Positions 27,245-35,086 of a DNA stretch of 64,000 nt are shown here, one piece after another. The notes below the pieces were generated by a model. That model did no database searches, was not told the DNA's origin, and saw only the letters and a program-made list of their open reading frames with translations. The DNA is taken from positions 153,008-217,007 of the forward strand of contig CAMLJY010000001.1 in NCBI GenBank assembly GCA_946480465.1, written 5' to 3'. The DNA is from an uncultured Burkholderiales bacterium (GTDB taxonomy: Bacteria; Pseudomonadota; Gammaproteobacteria; Burkholderiales; Burkholderiaceae). Numbering within the stretch: the stretch's first letter is position 1; each line of letters starts with the position of its first letter. A program made the position numbers and the translations under genes.

Positions 27245-28509
27245 GGCCTTGCCCCGGTGCCGGCGGGGGCCGCCACAGGCAGTCGGGCCTCGCCATGGCG
27301 GCGCACCAGCGTGAGCGCCACCAGCAGCGTGGCCGCGGCGCCGGCGGCCATGCCCAGCGCCAGCGGGCGCACGCTGCGGCCGTCCAGCGCCTGGCCCAGC
27401 CACAGGCCGAAGCCGAAGGCGCCCAGCGCCAGCAGGCAGCCTGCGACCGCGGAGGCCAGCCCCGCGGCATGCGGGAAGGGCCCGACCGCGCCGGCCTGGC
27501 CGCAGGGCTGGTGCACGCCATGGCCCATCGCGTAGGCCCAGCCGGGCAGCATCACCAGCAGCACCGAGCGCGGATCGGCCCAGGCCACCAGCAGCATGCC
27601 CAGCAGCGCCAGGGCGGTGAAGCGCGCGCCCCGCTGCACCGTGCCCGCCAGGCCGTGGCGCGGCAGCCAGCGGCGGCAGCACAGCGTGCCGCCGATGTAG
27701 GCCAGCGACATCGTGCTCATCACTAGGCCCGCGGTCTGGGGCTTCAGGCCCAGCACGCCGATCAGCGTGACGCCGGAGCCGGCGAGGAAGACGAAGAGGC
27801 CGCCGTAGGTGCCGCACACCAGCAGGGCCCAGGCGCGGAAGCCCGGGTGGGCGAGGATGCGCCCGATCTGCGCCGCCAACGGGGCCAGCCGCGTCGCCTG
27901 CGGGTTGCGGTGGCGGATGGTTTCGGGCAGGCGCAGCGCGATGAAGAGCCAGCTCGCCATGCCGACGACCGCCATCGCTGCCAGCGCCGCGCGCCAGCCG
28001 AAGGCGGCGACCAGCAGGCCGGCGGCCAGCGGGCTGGCGATGGCGATCAGCCCCAGGCCCGACAGCGCACGGGCCATCAGCAGCGCACCTTCGTGCGGCT
28101 CGTACAGGTCGCGCACCATCGCGCGGGCGCAGACCACCGGCACCGCCAGCGCCGCGCCCTGCAACAGGCGCCAGCCCACCACCTGCGAAATGCCCGCGCC
28201 CAGCGCCGCGCCGATGCTGGCCAGCGTGTACAGCGCCAGGCCGGCCAGCAGCACCGGCCGGCGGCCGAAGCGGTCGGCCACCGGTCCCCACACCAGCTGG
28301 GCCAGCCCGAAGGCGAGGATCAGCGCCGACATCGTCAGCTGCACCGAGGCCATCGGCGCGGCCAGGCCGGTGGCCAGCGCCGGCAGCGCGGGCAGCATCA
28401 GGTCGGTGGTGACCGGCTGCAGCCCCAGCAGCAGCGCGAGCGCCAGCGCGGCCAGGGCCGGCGACAGCGGCGCGTGCCGCCGGGCCGCGGGGTCGGAGCC
28501 TGTGGACAT
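27241..28509 (-). CDS. MFS exporter, Bcr/CflA type
   Basis: This encodes 422 residues with about 12 membrane helices. The motif [20 protein letters not shown] is the MFS loop 2-3 motif A, and [20 protein letters not shown] in helix 1 is typical of the Bcr/CflA (DHA1) subgroup. It probably exports a drug or metabolite using the proton gradient. It overlaps miaA by 4 nt and begins 44 bp after the pseudouridine synthase gene, all on one strand. Substrate cannot be read from sequence. Confidence 0.92.
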   Translation of the reverse strand: MSTGSDPAARRHAPLSPALAALALALLLGLQPVTTDLMLPALPALATGLAAPMASVQLTMSALILAFGLAQLVWGPVADRFGRRPVLLAGLALYTLASIGAALGAGISQVVGWRLLQGAALAVPVVCARAMVRDLYEPHEGALLMARALSGLGLIAIASPLAAGLLVAAFGWRAALAAMAVVGMASWLFIALRLPETIRHRNPQATRLAPLAAQIGRILAHPGFRAWALLVCGTYGGLFVFLAGSGVTLIGVLGLKPQTAGLVMSTMSLAYIGGTLCCRRWLPRHGLAGTVQRGARFTALALLGMLLVAWADPRSVLLVMLPGWAYAMGHGVHQPCGQAGAVGPFPHAAGLASAVAGCLLALGAFGFGLWLGQALDGRSVRPLALGMAAGAAATLLVALTLVRRHGEARLPVAAPAGTGARP

Positions 28510-28553
28510 GTGAATCGTGCCCGCGCCGGGGTGTCTCAGGGGGCCACGGGCGC

Positions 28554-29321
28554 TCAGCCGAATCGCTCGTCCGGCCTCAGGTAGCGCCACTGCCCGGGCG
28601 GCAGCTTGCCCAGCACCACGCTGCCGATGCGCACCCGCTTCAGGCCGACGACGCGCAGGCCCACCAGCTCGCACATGCGGCGGATCTGGCGCTTGCGGCC
28701 CTCGCGCAGCACGAAGCGCAGCTGGTCTTCGTTGGCCCAGCTGACGCGTGCAGGCTTCAGCTGCTTGCCGTCCAGGGTGAGGCCGTGCTGCAGCAGGCCA
28801 ATCTTCTCGGGCGACCAGGCGGGTGTGGGGGTGACGCGAACCAGGTATTCCTTCTCGACGCGGCTGTCCTCGCCGATCAGCATCTTGGCGATGCGGCCGT
28901 CCTGCGTCAGCACCAGCAGGCCGGTGGAATCGATGTCGAGCCGGCCGGCCGGCACCAGGCTGCGCAGGTGGCCGGGGTGGAAGCGGATCGGCGCCTTGTC
29001 CTCGCGCCAGCGGTTGGCGGCGGTGACGAGCACGCGCGCCGGCTCGTAGCCGTCCTCGGCCTGTCCGGAGACGTAGCCGATGGGCTTGTGCAGCAGCACC
29101 GTCACGCGCTGCGCCTGCTGCTGGCGCGCGGCGGGGTCGATCTCGACCTGGACGTCGGGCTGCACGCGCTGGCCCAGCACCGCGGCCACGCCATTGACGC
29201 GCACCCAGCCGGCCTCGATCCATTCGTCGGCCTCGCGGCGCGAGGCCAGGCCGCGCTCGGCCAGCAGCTTGGACAGGCGGATGCCTTCGGGATTGGCTTC
29301 GTGTGGATCGCTATCAGTCAT
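28554..29321 (-). CDS. rluF: 23S rRNA pseudouridine synthase, RluF-like
   Basis: This encodes 255 residues. An N-terminal S4 RNA-binding domain ([20 protein letters not shown]) is followed by the pseudouridine synthase fold with the catalytic motif [18 protein letters not shown] (Asp near the middle) and [20 protein letters not shown]. The motif arrangement is of the RsuA/RluB/RluF family and closest to RluF, which acts on 23S rRNA U2604. The ATG at 29321 was chosen; extension to 29399 adds a Pro/Arg-rich leader. It follows mutL by only 2 nt, so mutL and this gene are co-transcribed. Confidence 0.88.
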   Translation of the reverse strand: MTDSDPHEANPEGIRLSKLLAERGLASRREADEWIEAGWVRVNGVAAVLGQRVQPDVQVEIDPAARQQQAQRVTVLLHKPIGYVSGQAEDGYEPARVLVTAANRWREDKAPIRFHPGHLRSLVPAGRLDIDSTGLLVLTQDGRIAKMLIGEDSRVEKEYLVRVTPTPAWSPEKIGLLQHGLTLDGKQLKPARVSWANEDQLRFVLREGRKRQIRRMCELVGLRVVGLKRVRIGSVVLGKLPPGQWRYLRPDERFG

Positions 29322-29323
29322 GG

Positions 29324-31234
29324 TCAGCGGCCGCGGAGAAACAGCGCGTCCAGCTCCTTCATCGTCACCTGGCGCCAGGTCGGGCGGCCGTGGTTGCATT
29401 GGTCGGCGCGCTCGGTGCGCTCCATGTCGCGCAGCAGCGCGTTCATCTCAGGCAAAGTGAGCGTCCGGTTGGCGCGCACCGCGCCGTGGCAGGCCATGGT
29501 GGCCAGCAGTTCGTCGCGCGCACGCTGCACGATGCGCGAGGCTTCGACCTCGGCCAGGTCGGCCAGCACCGCGCGCGCCAGCGCCACCGGATCGGCATCG
29601 GGCAGGGCGGCGGGGCGCGAGCGCACGGCCAGCACGCCGGGACCCAGGGGCGCCACGTCCAGGCCCAGCGCCGCCAGCGCATCGGCCTGCGCTTCGGCCG
29701 TTGCCAGCTCGGCCGGCGTGGCGGCGAAGGTCGCGGGGATCAGCATCGGCTGCGAAGCCAGGGCGGTGCCGCTGCCGGCGGCTTCGGCCGCCTTCAGGCG
29801 CTCGTAGACGATGCGTTCGTGGGCCGCGTGCATGTCGACGATGACCAGGCCCTGCGCGTTCTCGGCCAGGATGTAGACGCCGGCCAGCTGGGCGATGGCG
29901 CGGCCCAGCGGCCAGCTGGCCGGGGGCGGCTGCAGTTCGGCCGGCGCGGTGTCGTTGGCGGCGGGACGGCCGGGTGCGGCGGCCGGCAGCGCCGCGGCCG
30001 CGCCGTCCGGCAGGGCCGCGGTCGCAGCGGCCGCCGGTGCCGGCTCGAGCCGCCACGGCGCCGGCGCCTCGGCCGCGTGCAGCACCGCCAGGTCCTGCAG
30101 GCTCAGCGCCTGCTGGTGGCCGGCGACCAGCGGGCGCCAGGGGGCTGCCGCGAAGGCGGGTTCGCGACCGGCGGCCGGGCCGGTGGACAGCGGCATCGGT
30201 GCCGCGGCTTCGGCCGTGCCGCCGACCACCGGCGCGCGCGAGGCGGCCAGCGCGGTCTCGATCGCCCGCCGCACCGCCTGGTGCACCTCGCGCCCGTCGC
30301 GGAAGCGCACCTCGATCTTGGTCGGGTGCACGTTGACGTCGACGCGGGTGGGATCGATGTCGAGGAACAGCACGTAGCTGGGCTGGCGGCTGCCGTGCAG
30401 CACGTCTTCGTAGGCGCTGCGGGCGCCGTGCGCGATCAGGCGGTCGCGCACGAAGCGGCCGTTGACGTAGACGTACTGGTGGTCGCTGCGCGCGCGCGCC
30501 GCATCGGGCAGGCCGGCGCGGCCGACCAGCGTCAAGGGGCCGGCCTGCAGCAGCAGTGGACGGCTCTGGGCGATGAAGTCGGCGCCCAGCACGTCGGCGA
30601 TGCGTTCCTCGTCGTCGTCGGTGGCGCGCCACTGCTCGATCAGCTTGCCTTCGTGCCAGACGGCGAATCCGACCTCCGGCCGCGCCAGCGCATGGCGGCG
30701 CACCGCGTCCACGGAGTGGGCCAGCTCGGTGGCATCGGTCTTCAGGAACTTGCGGCGCGCGGGCGTGGAGAAGAACAGCTCGCGCACCTCCACGCTGGTG
30801 CCGCGGGCGCGGGCGGCGGGCTGCAGTTCGCCGCTGCGGGCGTCGAGCCGGTGGGCATGCGCATCGGCGGCGGTGCGGCTGGCGATGGACAGGTCGGCCA
30901 CCGAGGCGATGGCCGCCAGCGCCTCGCCGCGGAAGCCCATGGTGGCGACGGACTCCAGCTCGGCCAGGCTCGTGATCTTGCTGGTGGCATGGCGCTTCAG
31001 CGCCAGCGGCAGCTGCGCGGGCGGGATGCCGCAGCCGTCGTCTTCCACAACGATGCTGCGCACGCCGCCGGCGAGCAGCCGCACGGTGATCTGGCGGGCG
31101 CCGGCGTCCAGCGCGTTGTCGACCAGCTCCCGCACCACCGAGGCCGGGCGCTCGACCACCTCGCCGGCGGCAATCTGGCTCACCAGTTCGTCAGGCAGTT
31201 CTCGGATCGGGCGGGCGGCCGCGGGTGAATTCAT
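29324..31234 (-). CDS. mutL: DNA mismatch repair protein MutL
   Basis: This encodes 636 residues. The GHKL ATPase at the N-terminus shows SQIAAGEVVERPASVVRELV, ELVDNALDAGA, VEDDGCGIP and TMGFRGEALAAI. A long low-complexity Ala/Pro linker (about residues 340-450) joins it to the dimerisation domain (FAATPAELATAEAQADALAA; end near ACHGAVRANRTLT). No endonuclease motif DQHAAEE is evident; HAAHERIVYERL appears instead. The ATG at 31234 is used; an ATG at 31258 would leave only 11 bp to the divergent DedA gene. It links MutS recognition to repair. Confidence 0.95.
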   Translation of the reverse strand: MNSPAAARPIRELPDELVSQIAAGEVVERPASVVRELVDNALDAGARQITVRLLAGGVRSIVVEDDGCGIPPAQLPLALKRHATSKITSLAELESVATMGFRGEALAAIASVADLSIASRTAADAHAHRLDARSGELQPAARARGTSVEVRELFFSTPARRKFLKTDATELAHSVDAVRRHALARPEVGFAVWHEGKLIEQWRATDDDEERIADVLGADFIAQSRPLLLQAGPLTLVGRAGLPDAARARSDHQYVYVNGRFVRDRLIAHGARSAYEDVLHGSRQPSYVLFLDIDPTRVDVNVHPTKIEVRFRDGREVHQAVRRAIETALAASRAPVVGGTAEAAAPMPLSTGPAAGREPAFAAAPWRPLVAGHQQALSLQDLAVLHAAEAPAPWRLEPAPAAAATAALPDGAAAALPAAAPGRPAANDTAPAELQPPPASWPLGRAIAQLAGVYILAENAQGLVIVDMHAAHERIVYERLKAAEAAGSGTALASQPMLIPATFAATPAELATAEAQADALAALGLDVAPLGPGVLAVRSRPAALPDADPVALARAVLADLAEVEASRIVQRARDELLATMACHGAVRANRTLTLPEMNALLRDMERTERADQCNHGRPTWRQVTMKELDALFLRGR

Positions 31235-31269
31235 CGGCGGGATTATCGGCGTGGCCATAATGCCGCCCG

Positions 31270-31935
31270 ATGGAACTGTTCATGACACTGGTCGACTTCG
31301 TGCTGCACGTCGACCGCCACCTGCGCGTCTTCGTCGAGAACCACGGGGCCTGGGTCTATGTGCTGCTGTTCCTGATCCTCTTCGTCGAGACCGGCGTCGT
31401 CGTGATGCCCTTCCTGCCCGGCGACTCGCTGCTGTTCGTGGTCGGCGCGCTGGCGGGCCTGGGGCTCATCAGCTACCCGCTGGCGGTGCTGCTGATGAGC
31501 ATCGCGGCCATCGCCGGCGACCAGTGCAACTATTCCATCGGCCGCTACATCGGGCCGAAGGTGTTCCAGTGGGAGCAGTCGCGCTGGTTCAACAAGCGCG
31601 CCTTCGACGAGGCCCACGCGTTCTATGAGCGTTATGGCGGCATCACCATCGTGCTGGCCCGCTTCATGCCGTTCCTGCGCACCTTCGCGCCCTTCGTCGC
31701 CGGCGTGGCCGCGATGACGCGCAGCAAGTTCACCGTCTACAACGTCGGCGGCGGCCTGCTGTGGGTGGTGAGCCTGACGACGCCGGGCTACCTGTTCGGC
31801 AACCTGCCCTGGGTGCAGCAGAACCTGTCGAAGATCATCTGGGCGATGATCATCATCCCCGGCCTGTTCGTCGGCTTCGGTGCGTTGAAGGCGCGCTCCA
31901 ACAGCGCCAAGCAGGCCGCGGCCGAAGGCCGCTGA
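31270..31935 (+). CDS. DedA/SNARE-associated family membrane protein
   Basis: This encodes 221 residues. It has the DedA signature (GVVVMPFLPGDSLLFVVGAL, then GDQCNYSIGRYIGPKVF) and the acidic/arginine block near RFMPFLRTFAPFVAGVAAM that is essential in E. coli YqjA. Four to five membrane helices are visible. DedA proteins flip undecaprenyl phosphate or other lipids and support membrane homeostasis. It is divergent from mutL with a 35-bp spacer that must hold both promoters or be shared. Specific substrate is not predictable. Confidence 0.93.
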   Translation: MELFMTLVDFVLHVDRHLRVFVENHGAWVYVLLFLILFVETGVVVMPFLPGDSLLFVVGALAGLGLISYPLAVLLMSIAAIAGDQCNYSIGRYIGPKVFQWEQSRWFNKRAFDEAHAFYERYGGITIVLARFMPFLRTFAPFVAGVAAMTRSKFTVYNVGGGLLWVVSLTTPGYLFGNLPWVQQNLSKIIWAMIIIPGLFVGFGALKARSNSAKQAAAEGR

Positions 31936-31989
31936 ACCGAAGTCCGCTCAACCGGGGCGGCTTTCCGCCCCTGCGCTTGGGACCGGGGG

Positions 31990-32175
31990 TCAACGCTCCG
32001 TCACGGAAGCACCGGACACTGCCCGCTTGGGCCGCCGCTGGCGCGCCAGCGCGAAGGCCTCGGCGATGAACCAGCACACCCGGCGCCAGCGCGAAGCGGC
32101 TCCGCGGAGCACGGACTGGGAGGCGAGGGCGAGGTTCATGGCCAGGCGGCGGATCGACGGGAAGGCGCCCAGCAT
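31990..32175 (-). CDS. Possible small basic protein
   Basis: This is a 61-residue frame from an ATG at 32175 to a TGA at 31990; an internal ATG at 32139 would give 49 residues. The translation has an amphipathic, Arg- and aromatic-containing helix (WRRVCWFIAEAFALARQRR) that looks more like protein than noise. There is no clear ribosome binding site. It faces away from DedA and lies downstream of a perfect 30-bp palindrome. I do not recognise it, and it may not be a gene. Confidence 0.3.
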   Translation of the reverse strand: MLGAFPSIRRLAMNLALASQSVLRGAASRWRRVCWFIAEAFALARQRRPKRAVSGASVTER

Positions 32176-32267
32176 TGGCCCGCTTGATGACGGTGGCGTG
32201 TCAGACGCTGTGAACGACACCGGCGCGCCGGAGCAGGCCGTCAGAACGGGCCCGATCGCGGCGCGAC

Positions 32268-32297
32268 TGCTCGCCATGGCTCGAGCCATGGCGAGCA
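32268..32297. repeat. Perfect 30-bp palindrome
   Basis: The 15-base half TGCTCGCCATGGCTC is followed directly by its exact reverse complement GAGCCATGGCGAGCA, with no loop. It ends at base 32297, immediately before the ATG of the M14-family gene. Possible roles are an operator for a dimeric regulator, or a cruciform or hairpin that affects that gene's translation. Confidence 0.9.
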
Positions 32298-33323
32298 ATG
32301 GCAAGGCCGCGCGTGATGCTGCCTGAGCTGGCAGCGATCGAGCACCTGCTGGACGCCGGGCGGCCGCAGCTGCGGCCGGCGCTGGTGGCGGTGGTGCGCG
32401 ACGGCGCCGATTCGTGGCCGGTGCATGCCGCGGTGCTGGGCTCGCCGGATCCACGGGCGCCGGTGTTCGGCGTCGTGGGCGGGGTGCACGGGCTGGAGCG
32501 CATCGGCACCGAGGTGGCGATCGCCTTCCTGCACGCGCTGGTCGAGCGCCTGCGCTGGGACGAATCGCTGCATGCCCAGCTGGCGGCGATGCGCATCGTC
32601 GTGCTGCCGCTGCTGAACCCGGGCGGCCTGGCGCGTTCGACTCGGGCCAACCCGAACGGCGTGGACCTGATGCGCAACGCGCCGGTGGACGCGGTGGACA
32701 AGACGCCGCCGCTGGCTGGCGGCCACCGCCTGGGGCCGCACCTGCCCTGGTACCGCGGCCCGGCGGGCGGTCCGATGGAGCTGGAAAGCCGCGTGCTGTG
32801 CGAGCTGGTCGAGCGCGAGGGGCAGGACGCGCCCTTCATGCTGACGGTCGACTGCCACTCCGGCTTCGGCCTGCGAGACCGGGTGTGGTTTCCGTATGCC
32901 TCGTCGCGCCGGCCCTTCGAGCACCTGGCCGAGCTGCTGGCGATCGCCGAGCTGCTGGACGGCACGTACCCGCAGCACCGCTACCTGTTCGAACCGCAGA
33001 GTGCGCAGTACCTGGCGCACGGCGACCTGTGGGACCACCTGGCGCTGCGCGCCGTCGAGCGCGGCCGCCTGCTGCTGCCGCTGACGCTGGAGATGGGATC
33101 GTGGGTCTGGGTGCGCAAGAACCCGCGCCAGGTGCTGAGCCGGCACGGTCTCTTCAACCCGCTGATCGCACACCGCCAGCAGCGCGTGCTGCGCCGCCAC
33201 GTTCAGTGGCTGGAATTCATGAGCCGCGTGGTGCAAAGCCACGCGCGCTGGCGCCCGGCCGCGGTGCAGCGTGCCCTGCTGCACCGCCGCGGCCTGCAGC
33301 GCTGGTACCGGCCGCTGGGTTGA
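32298..33323 (+). CDS. M14-family zinc peptidase/deacylase
   Basis: This encodes 341 residues. The zinc site of the M14 family is visible: VVGGVHGLERIGTE (His and Glu) and LTVDCHSGFG (the third ligand His), with the NPGGLARSTRANPNGVDLMR substrate loop and a candidate catalytic Glu in LTLEMGSW. This is the class that includes carboxypeptidase A and succinylglutamate desuccinylase; the exact substrate is unclear. There is no signal peptide. The ATG at 32298 follows the palindrome; an ATG at 32316 is an alternative start. No pathway partners are adjacent. Confidence 0.88.
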   Translation: MARPRVMLPELAAIEHLLDAGRPQLRPALVAVVRDGADSWPVHAAVLGSPDPRAPVFGVVGGVHGLERIGTEVAIAFLHALVERLRWDESLHAQLAAMRIVVLPLLNPGGLARSTRANPNGVDLMRNAPVDAVDKTPPLAGGHRLGPHLPWYRGPAGGPMELESRVLCELVEREGQDAPFMLTVDCHSGFGLRDRVWFPYASSRRPFEHLAELLAIAELLDGTYPQHRYLFEPQSAQYLAHGDLWDHLALRAVERGRLLLPLTLEMGSWVWVRKNPRQVLSRHGLFNPLIAHRQQRVLRRHVQWLEFMSRVVQSHARWRPAAVQRALLHRRGLQRWYRPLG

Positions 33324-33338
33324 TAACGGGTTATTGCG

Positions 33339-34208
33339 TCAGGCTCGACGCCCGGGCGCATCAACCGCGCCCTGGCGCATCGCCCGCTGCGCGATCGCCA
33401 GCAGCGACTGGGCGATGCGATCGGCCGTGGTGGCCACCTGCGGCAGCCGGCGCGCGTCCTTGACTCGGCCGTTGTCGTGCAGTGCGGCGCGGAACAGGAC
33501 CCACTGGTTGCGCGCCAGCTCCAGGTCCTCCAGCATGCGCGGATCGGGCAGCTGCTGCGACGAGATGGCCGCGAGCGCTGCGGAGAACTCGCCGAGCGAC
33601 TGCTGCAGGTCGACCTCGATGCCCTTGCTCGACGGGCCGCCGGCCGCCGCCGCGAAATTGAGCTTGCCCACGCGCAGTGCGGTGGCGGCGGCGCGGGTCA
33701 GCAGGTCCACCAGCGTCGCGCGGCCACCGTCCGCCAGGTCGGCCGACAGCGCGGTGCTGACGAAGCTCATCTGCGCGGCCAGTACCTCGCTGTCGCGGTA
33801 GACCTCGTTCCAGCCCGCCGAGGTGGCAGGGCCGGTGCGCACGGTGTCGATGCGCTCGATGAAGGCGCTGACGCCGTCGGACAGCCGCAACAGCTGGCCG
33901 CGGCGCCGGCCGGCGAGGCTGGTGTCGGCGCGCAGCAGCGCCAGGGCACCCACGACGCGCCGGCGTTCGCGCTGCAGTTCGTCCTGTGCGCGCAGCGGAT
34001 CGACGCGGGCCGAGTGCTCGACGCACAGCTTGGCCAGGCGCTCGACGCCCACGCGCAGTTCGGCCGCGGCCATCACCGGCGGTTCCGGCGCCGTGGCCGG
34101 TGCCGCCATGGCGGCCATGCACAGCAGCGCCAAGCCCGCAGCGGCGGCCAGCCGCCGCACGCCTGAAGTTCCCCATCCCGCGCCGTGTCGTTCCGCGCTC
34201 CGCTGCAT
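33339..34208 (-). CDS. Secreted protein with PilJ-N/NarX-like helical domain
   Basis: This encodes 289 residues from the ATG at 34208, with GGAG 8 nt upstream; a TTG at 34226 was rejected. A signal peptide (VRRLAAAAGLALLCMAAMAA) precedes an all-helical domain with long amphipathic helices (residues about 45-260) that resembles the four-helix periplasmic PilJ/NarX-type sensor domain. No transmembrane or signalling domain follows, so it may be a free periplasmic binding protein. It is convergent with the M14 gene (15-bp gap). Domain assignment is from overall pattern and is tentative. Confidence 0.75.
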   Translation of the reverse strand: MQRSAERHGAGWGTSGVRRLAAAAGLALLCMAAMAAPATAPEPPVMAAAELRVGVERLAKLCVEHSARVDPLRAQDELQRERRRVVGALALLRADTSLAGRRRGQLLRLSDGVSAFIERIDTVRTGPATSAGWNEVYRDSEVLAAQMSFVSTALSADLADGGRATLVDLLTRAAATALRVGKLNFAAAAGGPSSKGIEVDLQQSLGEFSAALAAISSQQLPDPRMLEDLELARNQWVLFRAALHDNGRVKDARRLPQVATTADRIAQSLLAIAQRAMRQGAVDAPGRRA

Positions 34209-34282
34209 GCACCCGCTCCCGGCCAAAAGGGGGCGATGCTAGGGAGCGCGCGCGGCAGGCGTGTGACAGCGCGGCCGGCGCG

Positions 34283-35056
34283 CTATGCCGTCAAGGAGGC
34301 CTGTGACCAGGCGTCGATGCGGTCCAGCAGCATCGCCAGCTGTGCCGGGCTGTCGAGCCCGAAGCGCGCGGCCGAGGCCGGATCGGGCGGGGTGCCGACG
34401 CGGATGGTCAGCCAGTGCGGCTCCGCCGCGGCGAAGACGGGCTCGTCGTTGACGTCGTCGCCGGCGAAGAAGGCGGCTCCGACGCCTGCCCGCGCGACCA
34501 GCCGGTGCACGGCGGTGGCCTTGTCGGGCGCGTCGGCAGCGACCACGTTGACGACCAGCTTGCCGGGCAGGGCGGACAGGCCCGGGCCGAGCTGGGGCAG
34601 CAGCTCGCCGATCAGCGCCAGCGCGCGGTCGCGGTCGCGGGACAGGCGGTAATGCCAGGCCATGGACTGCCCCTTGTCCTCGACCATCACGTCCGCGGCG
34701 GCCAGGTCGGCGGCGCGCTCGCGCACCAGCTGGCGCGCGGGCTCCAGCGCGGCGATCAGCGCGGCCGAGGCATGCGGGTCGGCGTCGTCCTCGGCGCCGT
34801 GGTTGCCCACCACCCAGTGCGGCTCGAAGCCCAGGCGGGGCAGCACGTCGTCCACCGCGCGGCCGGTGACGATGGCCACCGGCATGCGCTTGGACAGCTC
34901 ATGCAGCCGCGCCGACACGTTCGGCGCCGGCCGCGCGTCCCCCGGGTGCGCGACGATCGGCGCCAGCGTGCCGTCGAAATCGAACGCCAGCAGCACGGGC
35001 TGTTTGAGGAAAGCGGCCAGGGCCGCATCGCCTTCGGGGGTGAACAGGTGTCGCAT
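34283..35056 (-). CDS. otsB: Trehalose-6-phosphate phosphatase
   Basis: This encodes 257 residues. It removes phosphate from trehalose-6-phosphate to give trehalose. HAD-family motifs are clear: AFDFDGTLAPIVAHP (nucleophile Asp in DFDGT), motif II in VAIVTGRAV, and motif IV FAGDDVNDEPVF. EDKGQSMAWHYRLS matches the OtsB substrate loop. The length is close to E. coli OtsB. It lies 30 bp downstream of the synthase gene on the same strand, giving an otsA-otsB operon. Confidence 0.95.
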   Translation of the reverse strand: MRHLFTPEGDAALAAFLKQPVLLAFDFDGTLAPIVAHPGDARPAPNVSARLHELSKRMPVAIVTGRAVDDVLPRLGFEPHWVVGNHGAEDDADPHASAALIAALEPARQLVRERAADLAAADVMVEDKGQSMAWHYRLSRDRDRALALIGELLPQLGPGLSALPGKLVVNVVAADAPDKATAVHRLVARAGVGAAFFAGDDVNDEPVFAAAEPHWLTIRVGTPPDPASAARFGLDSPAQLAMLLDRIDAWSQASLTA

Positions 35057-35086
35057 CCTTCTTTGCGGGTGTGTGGCTGCGGGCGC

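Larger units (their letters stand above)
31936..32297. other. Intergenic region, 362 bp
   Basis: After the DedA stop there is one weak candidate gene on the minus strand (31990-32175), a GGGGCGG-containing stretch near 31952, and an exact 30-bp palindrome at the right end. I see no tRNA and no transposon remnant. The palindrome stands in the probable promoter area of the M14-family gene. Confidence 0.5.

Noticed and set aside
32268..32297. Transposon end or attachment site
   Set aside because: No transposase, target duplication or second copy is seen in this window; it is reported only as a palindrome.
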